DNA of 64,000 bases from Citrus sinensis (lineage: Eukaryota > Streptophyta > Magnoliopsida > Sapindales > Rutaceae). The notes beneath the pieces are model-generated. The model was not told the origin of the DNA. It worked only from the letters and a program-made list of their open reading frames with translations, and made no database searches. Below are positions 12,438-24,786 of this stretch, in pieces. The position numbers and the translations under genes are program-made. The stretch is taken from positions 32,889,001 through 32,953,000 of the forward strand of contig NC_068564.1 of the NCBI RefSeq assembly GCF_022201045.2. Reading direction: 5' to 3'. The number at the start of each line of letters is the position of its first letter. Positions within the stretch are counted from its first letter, which is position 1.

Positions 12438-12698
12438 ATTAATCAAGAATTATCAAGCAGAGTTGGTCTTGATCAACTTCTCTTCTTCAAGAAAAACTAT
12501 TTATAGTATCTTAGTACGGATAGGCAGCTCCTTGACGCCTACACCTACTTATATAGGCAGCTTAATTAAACAAGAATTATGAAGCCGAGTTGATCTTGAT
12601 CTTGATTAACTTTCTCTTCTTCTAGAAAAACCGTTTATAGTGCCTTCGTAAGGATAGGCAGCTCCTTGACACCTACGCCTACTTATATAGGCAGCTTA
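12438..12698 (-). promoter_or_regulatory. Tandemly duplicated CER3 upstream region with two TATA-like boxes
   Basis: Two similar blocks, 12438-12564 and 12565-12698, are offset by 134 bases over their right parts. Each contains GGATAGGCAGCTCCTTGAC and ACTTATATAGGCAGCTTA on the plus strand. Read toward CER3, each supplies TATATAAG (12555-12548 and 12689-12682), about 195 and 330 bases before the ATG at 12353. The spacing suits a TATA box plus 5' UTR, so the block is likely a duplicated core promoter. A possible 5' UTR acceptor (TTTCTTCAG) ends near 12420. That it drives CER3 is inference. Confidence 0.55.
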
Positions 12699-12745
12699 TA
12701 CCTCCAAGAAATTTAGTTCAAGAAACAAAATAAAAGAACCCCACG

Positions 12746-13057
12746 ATGTTGATTACAATTCGAAATACAGTTAAAGCTCATAATCAATCTCTGCCTTGCA
12801 GGCTGCAGCAATATTTTTCACCACGGACGGTCGTCAAAGCTGTATTAGTGTTTAATGTGTTCTCATTTCTCTCTCTCTCTTACTTGGCCTACAGCTGTAG
12901 TGATGGCCAAACGCATCAAAGAAATAAATGCCTTGTATGGTTGGGAGAGCGAGGATATGTGACAGGTCTCAGTTTCGTTTTTGGTTTTGGCATTTTCGTT
13001 ATGCTACTTTCTTTTCTTGAAAATTTTTGTGTGAGACCGGCAACCGCCTCATGCTGA
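12746..13057 (+). CDS. Possible small membrane-protein ORF, 103 residues, hypothetical
   Basis: An ATG-to-TGA frame of 103 codons runs divergently from CER3, starting 393 bases upstream of the CER3 ATG. Its base composition is less AT-rich than the flanks. It encodes two hydrophobic stretches, around residues 30-50 (VVKAVLVFNVFSFLSLSYLA) and 75-92 (LSFVFGFGIFVMLLSF), with cysteines between and after them. I do not recognise a family, and there is no independent evidence of expression. It may be a chance frame. Confidence 0.3.
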   Translation: MLITIRNTVKAHNQSLPCRLQQYFSPRTVVKAVLVFNVFSFLSLSYLAYSCSDGQTHQRNKCLVWLGERGYVTGLSFVFGFGIFVMLLSFLENFCVRPATASC

Positions 13058-15490
13058 GGTAATTGGTTAGCTTAATGGTATTTTATTAAGTGGTAAGGTT
13101 GTGGAATCTTAAGTAGGTTTATTAATTTTTAATATTAAAACTCCGTTTTGGTATAATTTTTCAATTGATGAAACTTTTATAAGAGGAGCTTAAAAAAAAA
13201 TTGTTTGGTTGTTAATAAAATTTTTTATTAAAAATTATAACATTACTGTAATAAATAAGTTTTTAAAGTTATGTTATGAAAAAGATATAATGAGAGTATA
13301 AAATAAATAATAGGTATTTTAGATAATTTAACTTTTTAAAAAACTTTCCAACCTCTATTCCCAACAACTTAAAATTTAAGCTTACTAGTTTATGGTGACG
13401 TTTGTTTTTTTGTCTGATATCTGAATAGATCTGAATTGGTTTGAATCTTGAATTGAATTGAATGTCTAAATCCAAATGATATTTTTTTTGTCTAAATTCT
13501 TAAAAATAAAAATAAAGTAGTTTTCTTAATTTTTAAAAAATTTGAAAACTAGTTTTTTTACAATTGTGCCCTTATAGATTATAAATATTAAATAAATAAT
13601 AAACATCTCAAATAACATAAATAAGACAATATATTATCATATCATAATCATATTCAATTGAATATAATCCTTTGGTATTCTATATTAGTACATGTTAATT
13701 AATTTTTTTATATCTTATGATGTTCTTATATGAAAACTATTTACAAAAATTTATGAAGATAAATAATGATAATTTGAAGAAAATAAAAAGATAAATAATA
13801 ATAGTCTACTACTATATATTATTACAAGTTATAGAGATGGGTAATTATGCTGATCATTAAATTTTATTTAGGTAAAGATGAAAATTAATTAATTAGATAG
13901 GAGTAATTTAGATAATATCTTCTAATAATATCATGAAGACGGTTTAGATTAAGTAAAAAAAAATTAGTTTAATAACTTAATGACTTAAGGACCAACATTT
14001 TTCATTAAGTTAAAAAACAAACATACTTAATTATTTAATTGATTAAGATTAGGTCAATTAAGTGATTGAGTCAAAAAGATAAACGGCCCCTAAGTAAAAT
14101 AACTTATTTAATCTTCAAAAGTTCTACTGAAAATAAAACTAAACAACAAAATAAATCTAAAAAAAGTTTTCAGAATTAAATAAGTACCTATTACCATTAG
14201 ATAAGTCATACCAAACAAGTTCTAAATTTAAGAGATTTAATTTCCACTTTAAAACCCACTACTTTATCCCATGATAATGCACTACTAAATCAGCCAATCA
14301 AATGAACACGTTTAGGTCACAGGCTGACTTCACACAAGTTCATCTCTTCTTCTCTTTATTTTATTTTTCTTTAAATCTACAGCTAAAGCTCAAAAATAAT
14401 AAAAAGATAGCTAGCTCTCAAGTATCAGTATCTTATATTAAAATTTATAAATGTAATCAAAGTAAAAATTGTATTAATTGTGGTGCTAATATTGTCAAAA
14501 GCAAGATTCTGTTTTCAAATCTTTAGGTACAATGAAGTTATCTTAACCACGTTGTTCCTTTCAACAATTTTTTTTTAAAACTTATTATTTTCAACAACAT
14601 CAATATCAAGTCTGCTTCAGGATTTCACAAATCATGTTCTTGATTCTTTGAACCTCCCTAAATAATGTTTCAAATATCAATTTCATACAAATTATGTTAT
14701 TTCGTCATTAAAAAAAAAAAAGAATCTTGAAATAAGCCGTTCAAAATACATAATTTCCGGTTTCCATATGCAAATAATTAATTAATTCTTTGACTCAATT
14801 GAATTTTGATTACTAAAAGAGTCTTGGCGCCCCTCCAAGATTCTATTGAAACCCCTGTTTCAATTATATCCCATTTAATGCCATTTTTTTTTAAATGAAC
14901 ACTCTTTTCTTTTATGAATTTTTTAGTTTCTAATAATCTTCTCACTCTTTCATTCTTAATATTTGTATTCCTCTCTTTAAACTTTCTTTATTATTTAATT
15001 TCTAAAGAAAGAAAATCTAAAAGAAAAAAAAGCAAGAAGAACTTATACTTAGAAAATAATGAATATTTTATGGGTCTAATACAATTCTATCCTACCTATA
15101 AATTTTCGATTCAACAATTAGTTTGAGAATTCTTAAACAATTATTTGCAGTGGGATAAAATTTTATTTAATTTATTTTTTTCACTGTATTGATCTTAATT
15201 AAGTTGTTATGTTTAATTACAAGGATTTTGTTTTGGCTTAGAGGATTACTTCTTAAATTCAGATTATTTTAATGATAATAGAAAAGTTTATATTGTGTAA
15301 GGAAAATAAAATTGAAGAGAGAAAGAAAATATAAATAGCTTAATTCTATTTATATTTGTCCTTAGATGTAATTATAATATAATAGGGATTTTATGAGATT
15401 AATGAAGAAGTGCCAGTAGTTGAACTCTTACTAAAAAGCACATTCAAAGCTTACATTTGATGATGATGATGACAATAATAAAACGAAAAG
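13058..15490. other. AT-rich spacer with possible degraded hAT-like MITE
   Basis: No gene recognised. Within it, 13394-14091 may be an old DNA element: the left end GGTGACGTTTGTTTTTTTGTC resembles the reverse of the right end, GGGGCCGTTTATCTTTTTGAC. No target duplication was seen. The rest is low-complexity AT DNA. Confidence 0.4.
13394..14091. mobile_element. Possible hAT-like MITE, degenerate
   Basis: About 20-base terminal inverted repeats share the pattern GG-G-CGTTT-T-TTTTTG-CT. The interior is AT-rich and non-coding. Borders and superfamily are uncertain because no 8-bp duplication is visible. Confidence 0.35.
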
Positions 15491-16296
15491 AAATTATCAT
15501 TGCACCACCTTTATTTTGTCTTATGTTCATCCAATTACTACAAAATTCGAACATATACTTTGCACCACCTTTCTTTTCACATTTGTATCAACTAGCCACT
15601 TTTGCATTAACACTATTAAATAATTTTAATAAAATGATAATTTTACCCCCAAATAAATTAAAAGACTATTTTATCTTATAAAAACTTTTAAAATTAAAAA
15701 TTATAATCATAAAAATATCCCTAAATTTAATGAAAAATAAATTCCAAATAGAGGTGCTCAACTGATTTTCACTAAATTTAGATTTTACAAAATTTTAATA
15801 ATTATTTTTTAAAAAAATTATAATTTTATAAAATTTTAATAAAAATAAATGAATTTATTTATTAAAAAAATAATTTTGTAAAATTTTATTAAAATAACTG
15901 AATTTATTTCTTAAAAGAATAAATCCTAAAATTTTAATAATTTAGGGGATTTTTATTAAATCCCAAAATTTTGTAATTATTTTTATAATTATAATTTTAT
16001 ATTAAAATAATTTTTATTAAAAATAAAAATTCTAATTTTGGGATTTATTTTTATTAAATTTAGGGATTTCTTTTATCATTATATTTTTTTATTTTTTAAA
16101 ATTTTTATAAAATAAAATGGTCTTTTAATTTATTTGGGGATAAAATTATCATTTTATTAAAATTATTTAATAGTGTTAATGTGAAAATAGCTAGTTGATA
16201 CAAATGTGAAAAGAAAGGTGGTGCAAAGTACATGTTTAGAGTTTTGTAGTGGTTGGATGAATATAAGACAAAATAAAGGTGGTGCAATGATAATTT
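15491..16296. mobile_element. Long-armed foldback MITE
   Basis: The sequence 15491 to about 15735 is repeated inverted at about 16040-16296. Both ends read (G)AAATTATCATTGCACCACC inward, and both arms carry a second copy of TTTGCACCACCTTT about 55-65 bases in. Arms of some 240 bases flank a roughly 300-base AT-rich centre, so the whole 806 bases can fold into a long hairpin. The mirrored frames on the two arms (74 and 78 codons) reflect the inverted repeat and not genes. No target duplication was resolved. Confidence 0.7.
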
Positions 16297-17375
16297 CCCT
16301 AAAAAAGAATCATATTCCAAAAATACAATTAGTATAGGCAAAAGAATTGAACTTAAAAGTGTTATTGAAGCCTTTCAAAAGAAAGTGTAATTTAAGAAAT
16401 GATTAGTTGGGAGGATTGTTAAAATCTGATTGATACTAACTAGAAAAATTTTGAATTTGGAATATGGTTGGTGGATTTAGCCACATATTGTAAAGACATA
16501 TCGCACTGTTAACCATTTGAAGATTAGATAATACATAAAAGATGTGTAATCTAGGTGCAAAAATTGAGGAAGAAAAGTTTTAATTGTCAATGCTCAAAAA
16601 CACTGAGGTAATTTGGAAAAATTCCAAACTGATAGAATTAGGTTCCCACTTGCCCTTTTCTTTGAAAATTAATCCCGTGATAGAGAAGAAATTGGAGGAC
16701 AATTAAATTGGCATTTTCAGCCTAACTGATAAATGTGTTTATGAAGGCAATTATACTGCCAAAAAGAAGCCTAAACTTAGGATCCCACACTCTACATCAA
16801 CATAAGGTTTTGTTCATTGTGCTCATGCTTTTTGCATTGATGAAACTAATAGACATTTATGGTAATTATTATTTAATCAATTTTGATGTTTTCTAAAGGC
16901 GTTTAGTATCTAATTTTATCCTTTCTTTTTTTTTTACTATATATATTGACAAACTTAAGTTTTTTCTTCTAATATGGAATTAGATTCAAAAGTCTCAATT
17001 TGGTTTCTTCTAATACAAATTTTATTTTATTTGAGGGACCAATTTAGACATGTTATAAAATAAACTGAAACACATTTTTTCATAGATTCTTGATCTAGTG
17101 TGTGTGTGTGTGTGACTGTACATGTGATGGGTATTTCTACAGTTTTACCAATGATAAATTGTCATGTGTGACTACGTACACCTAATCGAAATCCTTGTTT
17201 AATATAATCTAATTATTAATCTTACATATTTGAATCGTATTGAAGGTCTATTCAATATTGAGTTTGATTGACTGAGATATTCTTATGCTAGCAAATATTA
17301 AATTCAATTTGACTTTGACGAAACTTATTTGGTTGCTGTTTATTTTGAATTGGGCGCCCTCTCAATGTTGCTCGT
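16297..17375. other. Intergenic spacer, nothing recognised
   Basis: AT-rich DNA with a (TG)n tract near 17099-17113. No gene, terminal repeat or structured element recognised. Confidence 0.5.
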
Positions 17376-17580
17376 GTTGTTAATCTAGAGATGGGAAGTC
17401 GTAAGGAGATTTATTGGGTTGTTTCCAATAATAAATGGAGAATGCTTCGTCGTCATTTCTTTCTTATTCAACAAGTGTGCCGTTCTTCAAATCTTGCAGC
17501 TCATGGGCTTGCAAGGTTGACTCTGTCCACACGGTCGTTTACTGTTTAGTTAGAAGAGGTTCCTTTGGAAATCTCTGACT
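17376..17580 (+). pseudogene. RNase H-domain relic of a LINE-type retrotransposon
   Basis: An open frame without ATG runs from 17376. It encodes a block ending in VCRSSNLAAHGLARLTL, followed by an in-frame TAG at 17547-17549 and then LEEVPLEISD. A basic segment, N-x-AAHGLA and a final W/LEEVP-like stretch are typical of the C-terminal RNase H domain found in plant non-LTR retroelements and their relics. No start, catalytic upstream part or poly-A tail was identified, so this is a fragment. Confidence 0.5.
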
Positions 17581-17933
17581 CTTGTAGCCAGTTATTTTTA
17601 ACTCAAAAAATCAAACAAGGTAAGGCTAAAACATTGATAGAATGCGTGGCACGAGCTATGAACTATGAAGGATTATCGATCCTTCTCTTGTATTCAAACT
17701 TCTTTGGACATATATGAGCAAAAATTCTCTTCAGGCATGCTATTATATTTCATTGTCCCCGTTTATTCTCCAAATTAAAAATTCATTTACCATTAGATGA
17801 TGGATATATGAACAAAATAAATTAAAATTTTTGAGTTGAAGTTTTATATATGTTTATAAAATTTATTTTCACAATATAGTTGACATTGACTTTAAGCGCC
17901 AACTTTTGTTTGCGGTGTTCTAGTTTCTGTAAC

Positions 17934-18901
17934 TAGGGATGGCAAAAATTCCCACAGGAACGAGTACCCTCGGAGATTTTTCCCATTCGGAGAGGGTATG
18001 TGGATAATTTCATACCCAATTTCTTATTCGGGGAAGGAACATGGAAATTTTTTTACCCAATTTCTTATTCGGAGAGGGGACGGGGATGAGATGGAATCCC
18101 CATCCTCTACCCATTTCCCCATTTTTATTTTTATTTTTTAAAATTACTAGTAAATAAATTATAAAATTATAAATATTGGTAAAAATAACAAATATCAAAA
18201 TATTTATATTATTAAACTTTTAGGCCTAATTAACTAATTAAAGTCCTAAATTTTTATTTAGGACATTAAAAAAACCGGGTAAATTCTATTAGCCCAAAAA
18301 TTTTGTTTTAATTTTAATATTCATTAAATGTTTTAAACTTAAATCTATTTTTTATTTATTTTTAGATGTTATAATTGCCCACAGTGAATCACAATTTTAA
18401 TATCTAATATAATTTAATCTAATATTTGCTCTTAATTTGTTCCGACTTAACTATTGTGCTGTAAAGGAAATAATTTACATTTATAAAGTGTCCACGCCAC
18501 CATTGAAAAAGTTAATTTTGAATCTAAATTCGATTTTATTTGTAACAATTTTGTATTAGACTATTAATTTATTCACGATAGTTTGTATTCCTTACATGCT
18601 GCGTTACTTACTAATTTAATGTATGTGACTTTTGTAATGGATATTAATGTAAGATATATTTCAAACTTTACTTTTATTTGAATTTTTTATTTTAATATGA
18701 TTAACTCAAAATCAAAAACAAAAAATGTATTAGTTATTCGGGGATCGGGGACCTTTGAGGATCCCCTGTTATTATTCGGGGAGGGGATGAAGATTCTCTC
18801 AAGTAATTCTGACGGGGACGGGGATGGGGACATACGCAAAATATTGGGGATGGATATTGGGAGATTGGTCCCCTCCCCTCCCCTCCCCATTGTCATCCCT
18901 A
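17934..18901. mobile_element. hAT-type non-autonomous element with 8-bp TSD
   Basis: The element begins TAGGGATGGCAAAAATTCCC and ends ATTGTCATCCCTA, giving TAGGGATGRCAA inverted termini. The flanking octamers are TCTGTAAC (17926-17933) and TCTGTAAT (18902-18909), identical at 7 of 8 positions, which fits the 8-bp duplication of the hAT superfamily. Both subterminal regions are rich in GGGGA/CCCCT repeats, possible transposase-binding sites. The 968-base interior has no transposase coding. Its right half is also present in the downstream duplications. Confidence 0.7.
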
Positions 18902-20960
18902 TCTGTAATATTCTCCCCATTGCCATCCTTATTTGTAATATTAAAACAATGCCAAAGACGTGCAAATTTGAAAACCTATCCTCGTAAGTTGATAGGATCT
19001 TGACATCTCGCCCTTAATGCTTGTTGCATTTGCTGTTTGCTCTCTCTCTCTCTCTCCCTCGTTTTTTATGTGATTAAAACGACATTATGTATTATAAATC
19101 AAATAAGTACAAATTAGATAATTAAATTAGAGTAAATTATATTAATTTAATCTTTTAGACTAAATTTTGAATACCTAAATTAAAATTAGTTTCAACAATT
19201 TTTTTAATTATAATATTGATAATTTTGCATCCTCACTGGTCCTAAACTCCCAAATTAAACTTAGAAGTTTGGGTTTAAGTCTCAACAAATTCTTTTCTCC
19301 TTCTAAATATATCCAAGAACATATGTTTAGGTAAGAATTTTCTTTTCTCCCACTAATTTGTGAGTAGAACTAACTTTTATCAATTATATTATTTCCCACC
19401 AAAACAAAAAGGGTCATTTTAATACCAATAGATTATAATATAACACACTTTAAAAAATTGTAGCATGTCCTGGAGCCTCTAGGTGATTACATTCTACACC
19501 ACTAGATAGCTTGGTCCACCTTACTTTTTTATTTTAATATGATTAACTCAAAATCGAAAAAAAAAAATGTATTAGTTATTCGGGGATCGGAAACCCTTGG
19601 GGATCCCCTGTTATTATTCGGGGAGGGGGTGATGATTCTCTCAAGTAATTCTGACGGGGACAGAGAGGGGACGGGGACATACGCAAAATATCGGGGATGG
19701 GTACGGGGAGATTGGTCCCCTCCCCTCCCCTCCCCATTGCCATCCCTATCTGTAATATTAAAACAATGCCAAAGACGTGCATATTTGAAAACCTATCCTC
19801 GTAAGTTGATAGGATCTTGACATCTCGTCCTTAATGCTTACACAATTTTAATATCTAATTTAATATAATCTAATATTTGCTCTTGATTTGCTCCGACTTA
19901 ACTATTGTGCTGTAAAGGGAATAGTTCACCTTTATAAAGTGTCCATGCCACCATTGAAAAAGTTAATTTTGAATCTAAATTCGATTTTATTTGTAATAAT
20001 TTTGTATTAGACTATTAATTTATTCACGATAGTTTGTATCCCTTATATGCTGCGTTACTTACTAATTTAATGTATGTGACTTTTGTAATGGATATTAATG
20101 TAAGATATATTTCAAACTGTACTTTTATTTGAATTTTTTATTTTAATATGATTAACTCAAAATCAAAAACAAAAAATGTATTAGTTATTCGGGGATCGGG
20201 GACCCTTGAGGATCCCCTGTTATTATTCGGGGAGGGGATGAAGATTCTCTCAAGTAATTCTGACGGGGACGGGGACGGGGACATACGCAAAATATCGGGG
20301 ATGGATATTGGGAGATTGGTCCCCTCCCCTCCCCTCCTCTCCCCATCGCCATCCCTATTTGTAATATTAAAACAATGCCAAAGACGTGCAAATTTGAAAA
20401 CCTGTCCTCGTAAGTTGATAGGATCTTGACATCTCGCCCTTAATGCTTGTTGCATTTGCTGTTTGCTCTCTCTCTCTCTCTCTCTCTCGTTTTTTATGTG
20501 ATTAAAACGACATTATGTATTATAAATCAAATAAGTACAAATTAGATAATTAAATTAGAGTAAATTATATTAGTTTAATCTTTCAGACTAAATTTTGAAT
20601 ACCTAAATTAAAATTAGTTTCAACAATTTTTTTAATTATAATATTGATAATTTTGCATCCTCACTGGTCCTAAACTCCCAAATTAAACTTAGAAGTTTGG
20701 GTTTAAGTCTCAACAAATTCTTTTCTCCTTCTAAATATATCCAAGAACCTATGTTTAGGTAAGAATTTTCTTTTCTCCCACTAATTTGTGAGTAGAACTA
20801 ACTTCTATCAATTATATTATTTCCCACCAAAACAAAAAGGGTCATTTTAATACCAATAGATTATAATATAACACACTTTAAAAAATTGTAGCATGTCCTG
20901 GAGCCTCTAGGTGATTACATTCTACACCACTAGATAGCTTGGTCCACCTTACCACACCGA
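18389..20960. repeat. Complex tandem duplication, about 1.45-kb offset
   Basis: Segment 18389-19527 reappears at 19843-20960 with very few differences. Between them, 19528-19842 is a third copy of only the GGGGA-rich hAT right-end module (other copies about 18685-19018 and 20138-20451). The order is A-X-D-X-A-X-D. The first X copy also has an extra short duplication at its end, with CCATTGYCATCCYTAT occurring twice around 18887-18932. Apparent open frames of 68-105 codons in each X copy are repeats of the same low-complexity DNA. Near identity suggests a recent event. Confidence 0.8.
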
Positions 20961-20976
20961 GTAATAATAATGAGAG

Positions 20977-21064
20977 CTTGATCCCACTTGGAGTTTCTGA
21001 ATCATTTGACACGTTGCTTGATCCCACTTGGAGTTTCTGAATCATTTGACACGTTGCTTGATCC
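20977..21064. repeat. 40-bp tandem repeat, about 2.2 copies
   Basis: A 40-base unit starting CTTGATCCCACTTGGAGTTT is present at 20977-21016 and 21017-21056, and begins again at 21057-21064. The copies are identical. It directly follows the large duplication. Confidence 0.85.
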
Positions 21065-23938
21065 TAACCCATAAACAAAATTAGGAACGCCACTTGTGCT
21101 GTTTGCATAACCTAACTTAAGAGTTTCATGTTGTATATGACGTACGTGTAGGATGGGCGTGGCGCAACAAAACCTACCAAGGGCTTTAATTGCTTTCTGC
21201 CAAACGGCCGAAGTTGTGGGTTTTATAATTCCGCGATCACTGTGTTTGGACATCCTCAATCGTTACGTATTTTATAATAATATAATTAAAATAATAAATA
21301 ATAAAATATATATTATAATTTTAATCGTGTGATTATAAAAAAATATTTTATAATAAAATATATACAGGATACTTTATAATTTAACTTTCGTTTTTCTTTA
21401 TTTATTTTTTTCAAATATCCAAACAATTCAAGAAATTTCATGTCTTTCAAATTGTTGATTATATGTGTATGTCTTCTGTTGAACAGACGGAGGATTGTGG
21501 TTCACAGTTGCCGACTTGCCGTGCATCAATAAATTTAACTCCCAACCAAAATTAAAAATATTAGTTAGCTAGCAATCAGTACACATGTTAATCAACACAA
21601 ATACAAACAATGAAGACATATTTCCATTAAGGCTTTGCGTATTTTCATGCATGAGCGGTGCGCCGGTGCCTACACGGTGGTTTGTGGTTAGGTTCCATTT
21701 TTATATTTTTTTTCTAATTAATTGTGCCCACAATTTGACTCATTTTCTGCCTCGCGGAACAAATCTAAATGCAGATACGACTAACGATGTCTTGTGTCAT
21801 ACGTAAACTGTGATGAGATTTTTTTTTTCTTTTCCCATTTAAAGTTTTTCTAGAAACTTTCTTTTGTTATCAATAGATAGGCAAAGCTTATCTTACATCA
21901 ACTGTACGTTACAGTTACAAATATTTGAATTCTCAGAAAAGTTAATAATTATGAAAAAGTCAATAAGCTTTAAAGTTTTATTTTAAACCCCAAGCTACAA
22001 CCAAGCTGCACTGCAATTGTACTTCAATTTTTTTTTTAAGTTTTTCATTTATATTTATAGCAAATTAAGTGCCAAGTTTTTATTCTATTGAATCTCTAAC
22101 TTGTTTAATCTTATATTTATTGAGTTTTTATTCATTATATTAATGATTTCTTACTTTAATATATCATCATCTTCAATGTTGAAGTCTTTTATTAATTGTT
22201 TAACTTTATTAAATTTTTTACTCATTTGATCTCCTAACTTTTTAATTTGTTTTATATTTTTTTTATTAAAATTATTAATTTCTAACATTTCATTTGCTTT
22301 TTCTATATCATTTATAAATAAATTTGGGTTTCCTAATTTATTTAATAAATATAGCGAAATTCAATTTAATTGATTATTTTCCCGCATGTCCGAATCATTG
22401 ATCGGATCAGAGGATTAAAATCTTTCATAAGAAAATCCTCTTTGTATATAGCTAGAATGTGGTATCGTTTGCTTTTTCAATTTCATTTATAAATAAATTT
22501 GGAACGTAATTTTATTTATAAATATAGTGAAATTCAATTTAATTGATTATTTTCCCGCATGTCTGAATTATTGATTGGATCAAATGATTAAAATTTTTCA
22601 TAAGAAAATCCTCTTTGTATATAGCTAGAATGTGGTAACTTATTAGTTTATATATTTTGTAAAATTATTAGAGGTTCTAATGATTTATTCATTGTAACAT
22701 CTTTCTAGTAATTTATTAGAGTCATAATATATTTATGACATTTAATATCTCATATAATTCAAGATGCTAAATTTAGATTATATATATATATATAAGAAAA
22801 AAATCGAGTTTATTCTCAGGAGAGATACTAAATTATAAATGCATGTGCAAATATATATTCAGAATTTATAAACCTTTATGAATATGATAATTATTTAGAT
22901 CTTTATAAAAATATAGTAAAAACTTTTAAAAATTTTAAGAATAAATGTAGAAGAGATGGTTAACAAAATCATTTAATTATACAAAATTAATGAGGACTTA
23001 TTTGAAAAAATAAGTAAATATGTGATTCAAAACAAAATTTTTTGTAAAAAGCTATTACACCCATACCTCGTTTTAGGTTAAAATTATTTTCATCCATTAG
23101 ATTAAGAAATATCAAAATCTAACTACCCATATGCATTGGCTGTTTGTTATATATAATGTAACATAAGCTTTGCCCAATAGATAATATCCCACAAGGACCT
23201 TGACCAATTGCATGGTATATATCCACTTGTTTAAATTAAAGTACGGCTTTTTATAATTCTTTAAATTAATGTTTAAATTTTTTACGTTCGTGAGGGCTAC
23301 TTTTATAGATTTAATAGAATTAATTAAAAACTCAAGTAATTTTCTCCAGCAAAAGCTTCCTCCACTTGTCGCGAGTAATTTGATGGTCCCTAATCCTAAC
23401 GGAAGCAGGTTTTGATTTTATGTCAATGAAAGTTTGAAAAAGATTACGACATTAATAATGATGAAATTGAAGGCTGGTAGTTATCTCATATGCGTTGGAC
23501 TTGGACATATCCAATCCAATGAATTGACACAAACATCTGCCGACGTTAACTGACATAAACAAACGAGTTATACAGGTATTATGACTGTTAAGTTTGGACC
23601 CAAATTTTCATTTTGATGGTCTCGTTACTGAACAACTAGTTTTGAGCCCATACTTTCTGGAATCTTCTCCTGTGTTTGCCAGCTCTTTCCTCCTAACAAT
23701 CTTCGGGAAAAAAATTTGGAAAATTGCTATCAGCCAATTGGCTTATTAAGGGAGGCAAGTAGACATCCCTTGACCACACACACACACACACACACAAGAA
23801 GTGGGGATGTACTTGAGAGATAAATAAGGGATATTATTATTATTATTATTATTTCAAATAAATAGATATGATAAAGTATGCTTAAGAGAATATTATTGTT
23901 CATGCTCTTAGCTTAAAGTTTAAGCTTTTAGGTAAATT
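21065..23938. other. Intergenic spacer before the copia element
   Basis: No gene recognised. It contains a direct duplication at 22283-22640, a (CA)n tract near 23777-23796 and an (ATT)n tract near 23832-23852. The rest is AT-rich. Confidence 0.5.
22283..22640. repeat. Direct duplication, period about 173
   Basis: The block containing GATTATTTTCCCGCATGTC and ending CTAGAATGTGGTA occurs twice, with the GAATGTGG of each copy at 22455 and 22628. Copies differ by several transitions, so the event is older than the duplications near 18-21 kb. Confidence 0.7.
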
Positions 23939-24427
23939 TGTCAATATCGGCTGCATCTAGAAGCTTTACATAAACAAAGAATGGTGGCACATGGCTTTGA
24001 AGATTGAACACGGTTTTCACCCACCAAGCTTTGATGAACACGGTTTTGAAGAAGATTTTGATACCCACGACTTTGACTTTCTTGGCTATCATTTTGCTAT
24101 AAATACAAGTGCAAATGAAGAGCTTATTCATTCCATTCAGAGAGCAATTTAGGGAGTTGAGAGAGAGTTCAAGAGCTTGCATTCATAAGCTCTTGTTACA
24201 GTGATTGAGAGAGTTTGGGTGTATTGGGGTTTTTGGGAAGTGAACTAAAATACTACAATACTTGTAACTCCTTTTCACTAGTAAAATAATTTCTTTCTGT
24301 CTTCGCCCGTGGACGTAGGCTAAAAGCCGAACCACGTAATTTCTGGTGTCCTCTAATGTGCTTGTTCTTTATTTTCTTCCAATTTTATTTTAGCTGCGTG
24401 TCTGCTTCACCTACTAATTTCCTAATA
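23939..24427 (+). repeat. 5' LTR of copia element
   Basis: Starts TGTCAATATCGG and ends CCTAATA. The expected terminal CA is TA here, while the 3' LTR keeps CA. A TATA box (TATAAAT) lies at 24098-24104, so transcription would start near 24130. Confidence 0.9.
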
Positions 24428-24428
24428 G

Positions 24429-24440
24429 TGGTATCAGAGC
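24429..24440 (+). other. Primer binding site (initiator tRNA-Met)
   Basis: TGGTATCAGAGC, complementary to the 3' end of plant initiator methionine tRNA, lies one base after the 5' LTR. This is the usual primer site of copia elements. Confidence 0.9.
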
Positions 24441-24786
24441 TATTGGTTGTATTTTTGGAGTCTGGTACTATTCACGTAAGGGCACTATTCATATATACGG
24501 TATTATTTACGTATACGGTACTATTCACGTGAAACGGTGGGAGCAATCCAAGAATTTTGCGGTGCAAAGCAGGGAATAGTGGTGTGAGTAAAACAACTGT
24601 GTGGTTTTGTACATGTCTAGAAAAGTTCTGTCACAAAGGCGATAAGAGCTTAAGGAGTCTGGGTTTTAAGTGGGACTATTGTGACCCCTCCAGTCTTTCA
24701 TGAGAACTTTCCTGGTGTGCATTTTCACACATACTCACAACTATTCAAGGTGGCATACCAGCTTGTGTGCAGTATTTATCAACAAA

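Noticed and set aside
18687-20455. Several similar 68-105 codon frames in both strands
   Set aside because: They are copies of the same GGGGA-rich hAT end module; the frames are open because of composition, and the same sequence is open on both strands.
23928-24182. Minus-strand frame repeated at 28575-29042
   Set aside because: It lies in the LTRs and is repeated only because the LTRs are.
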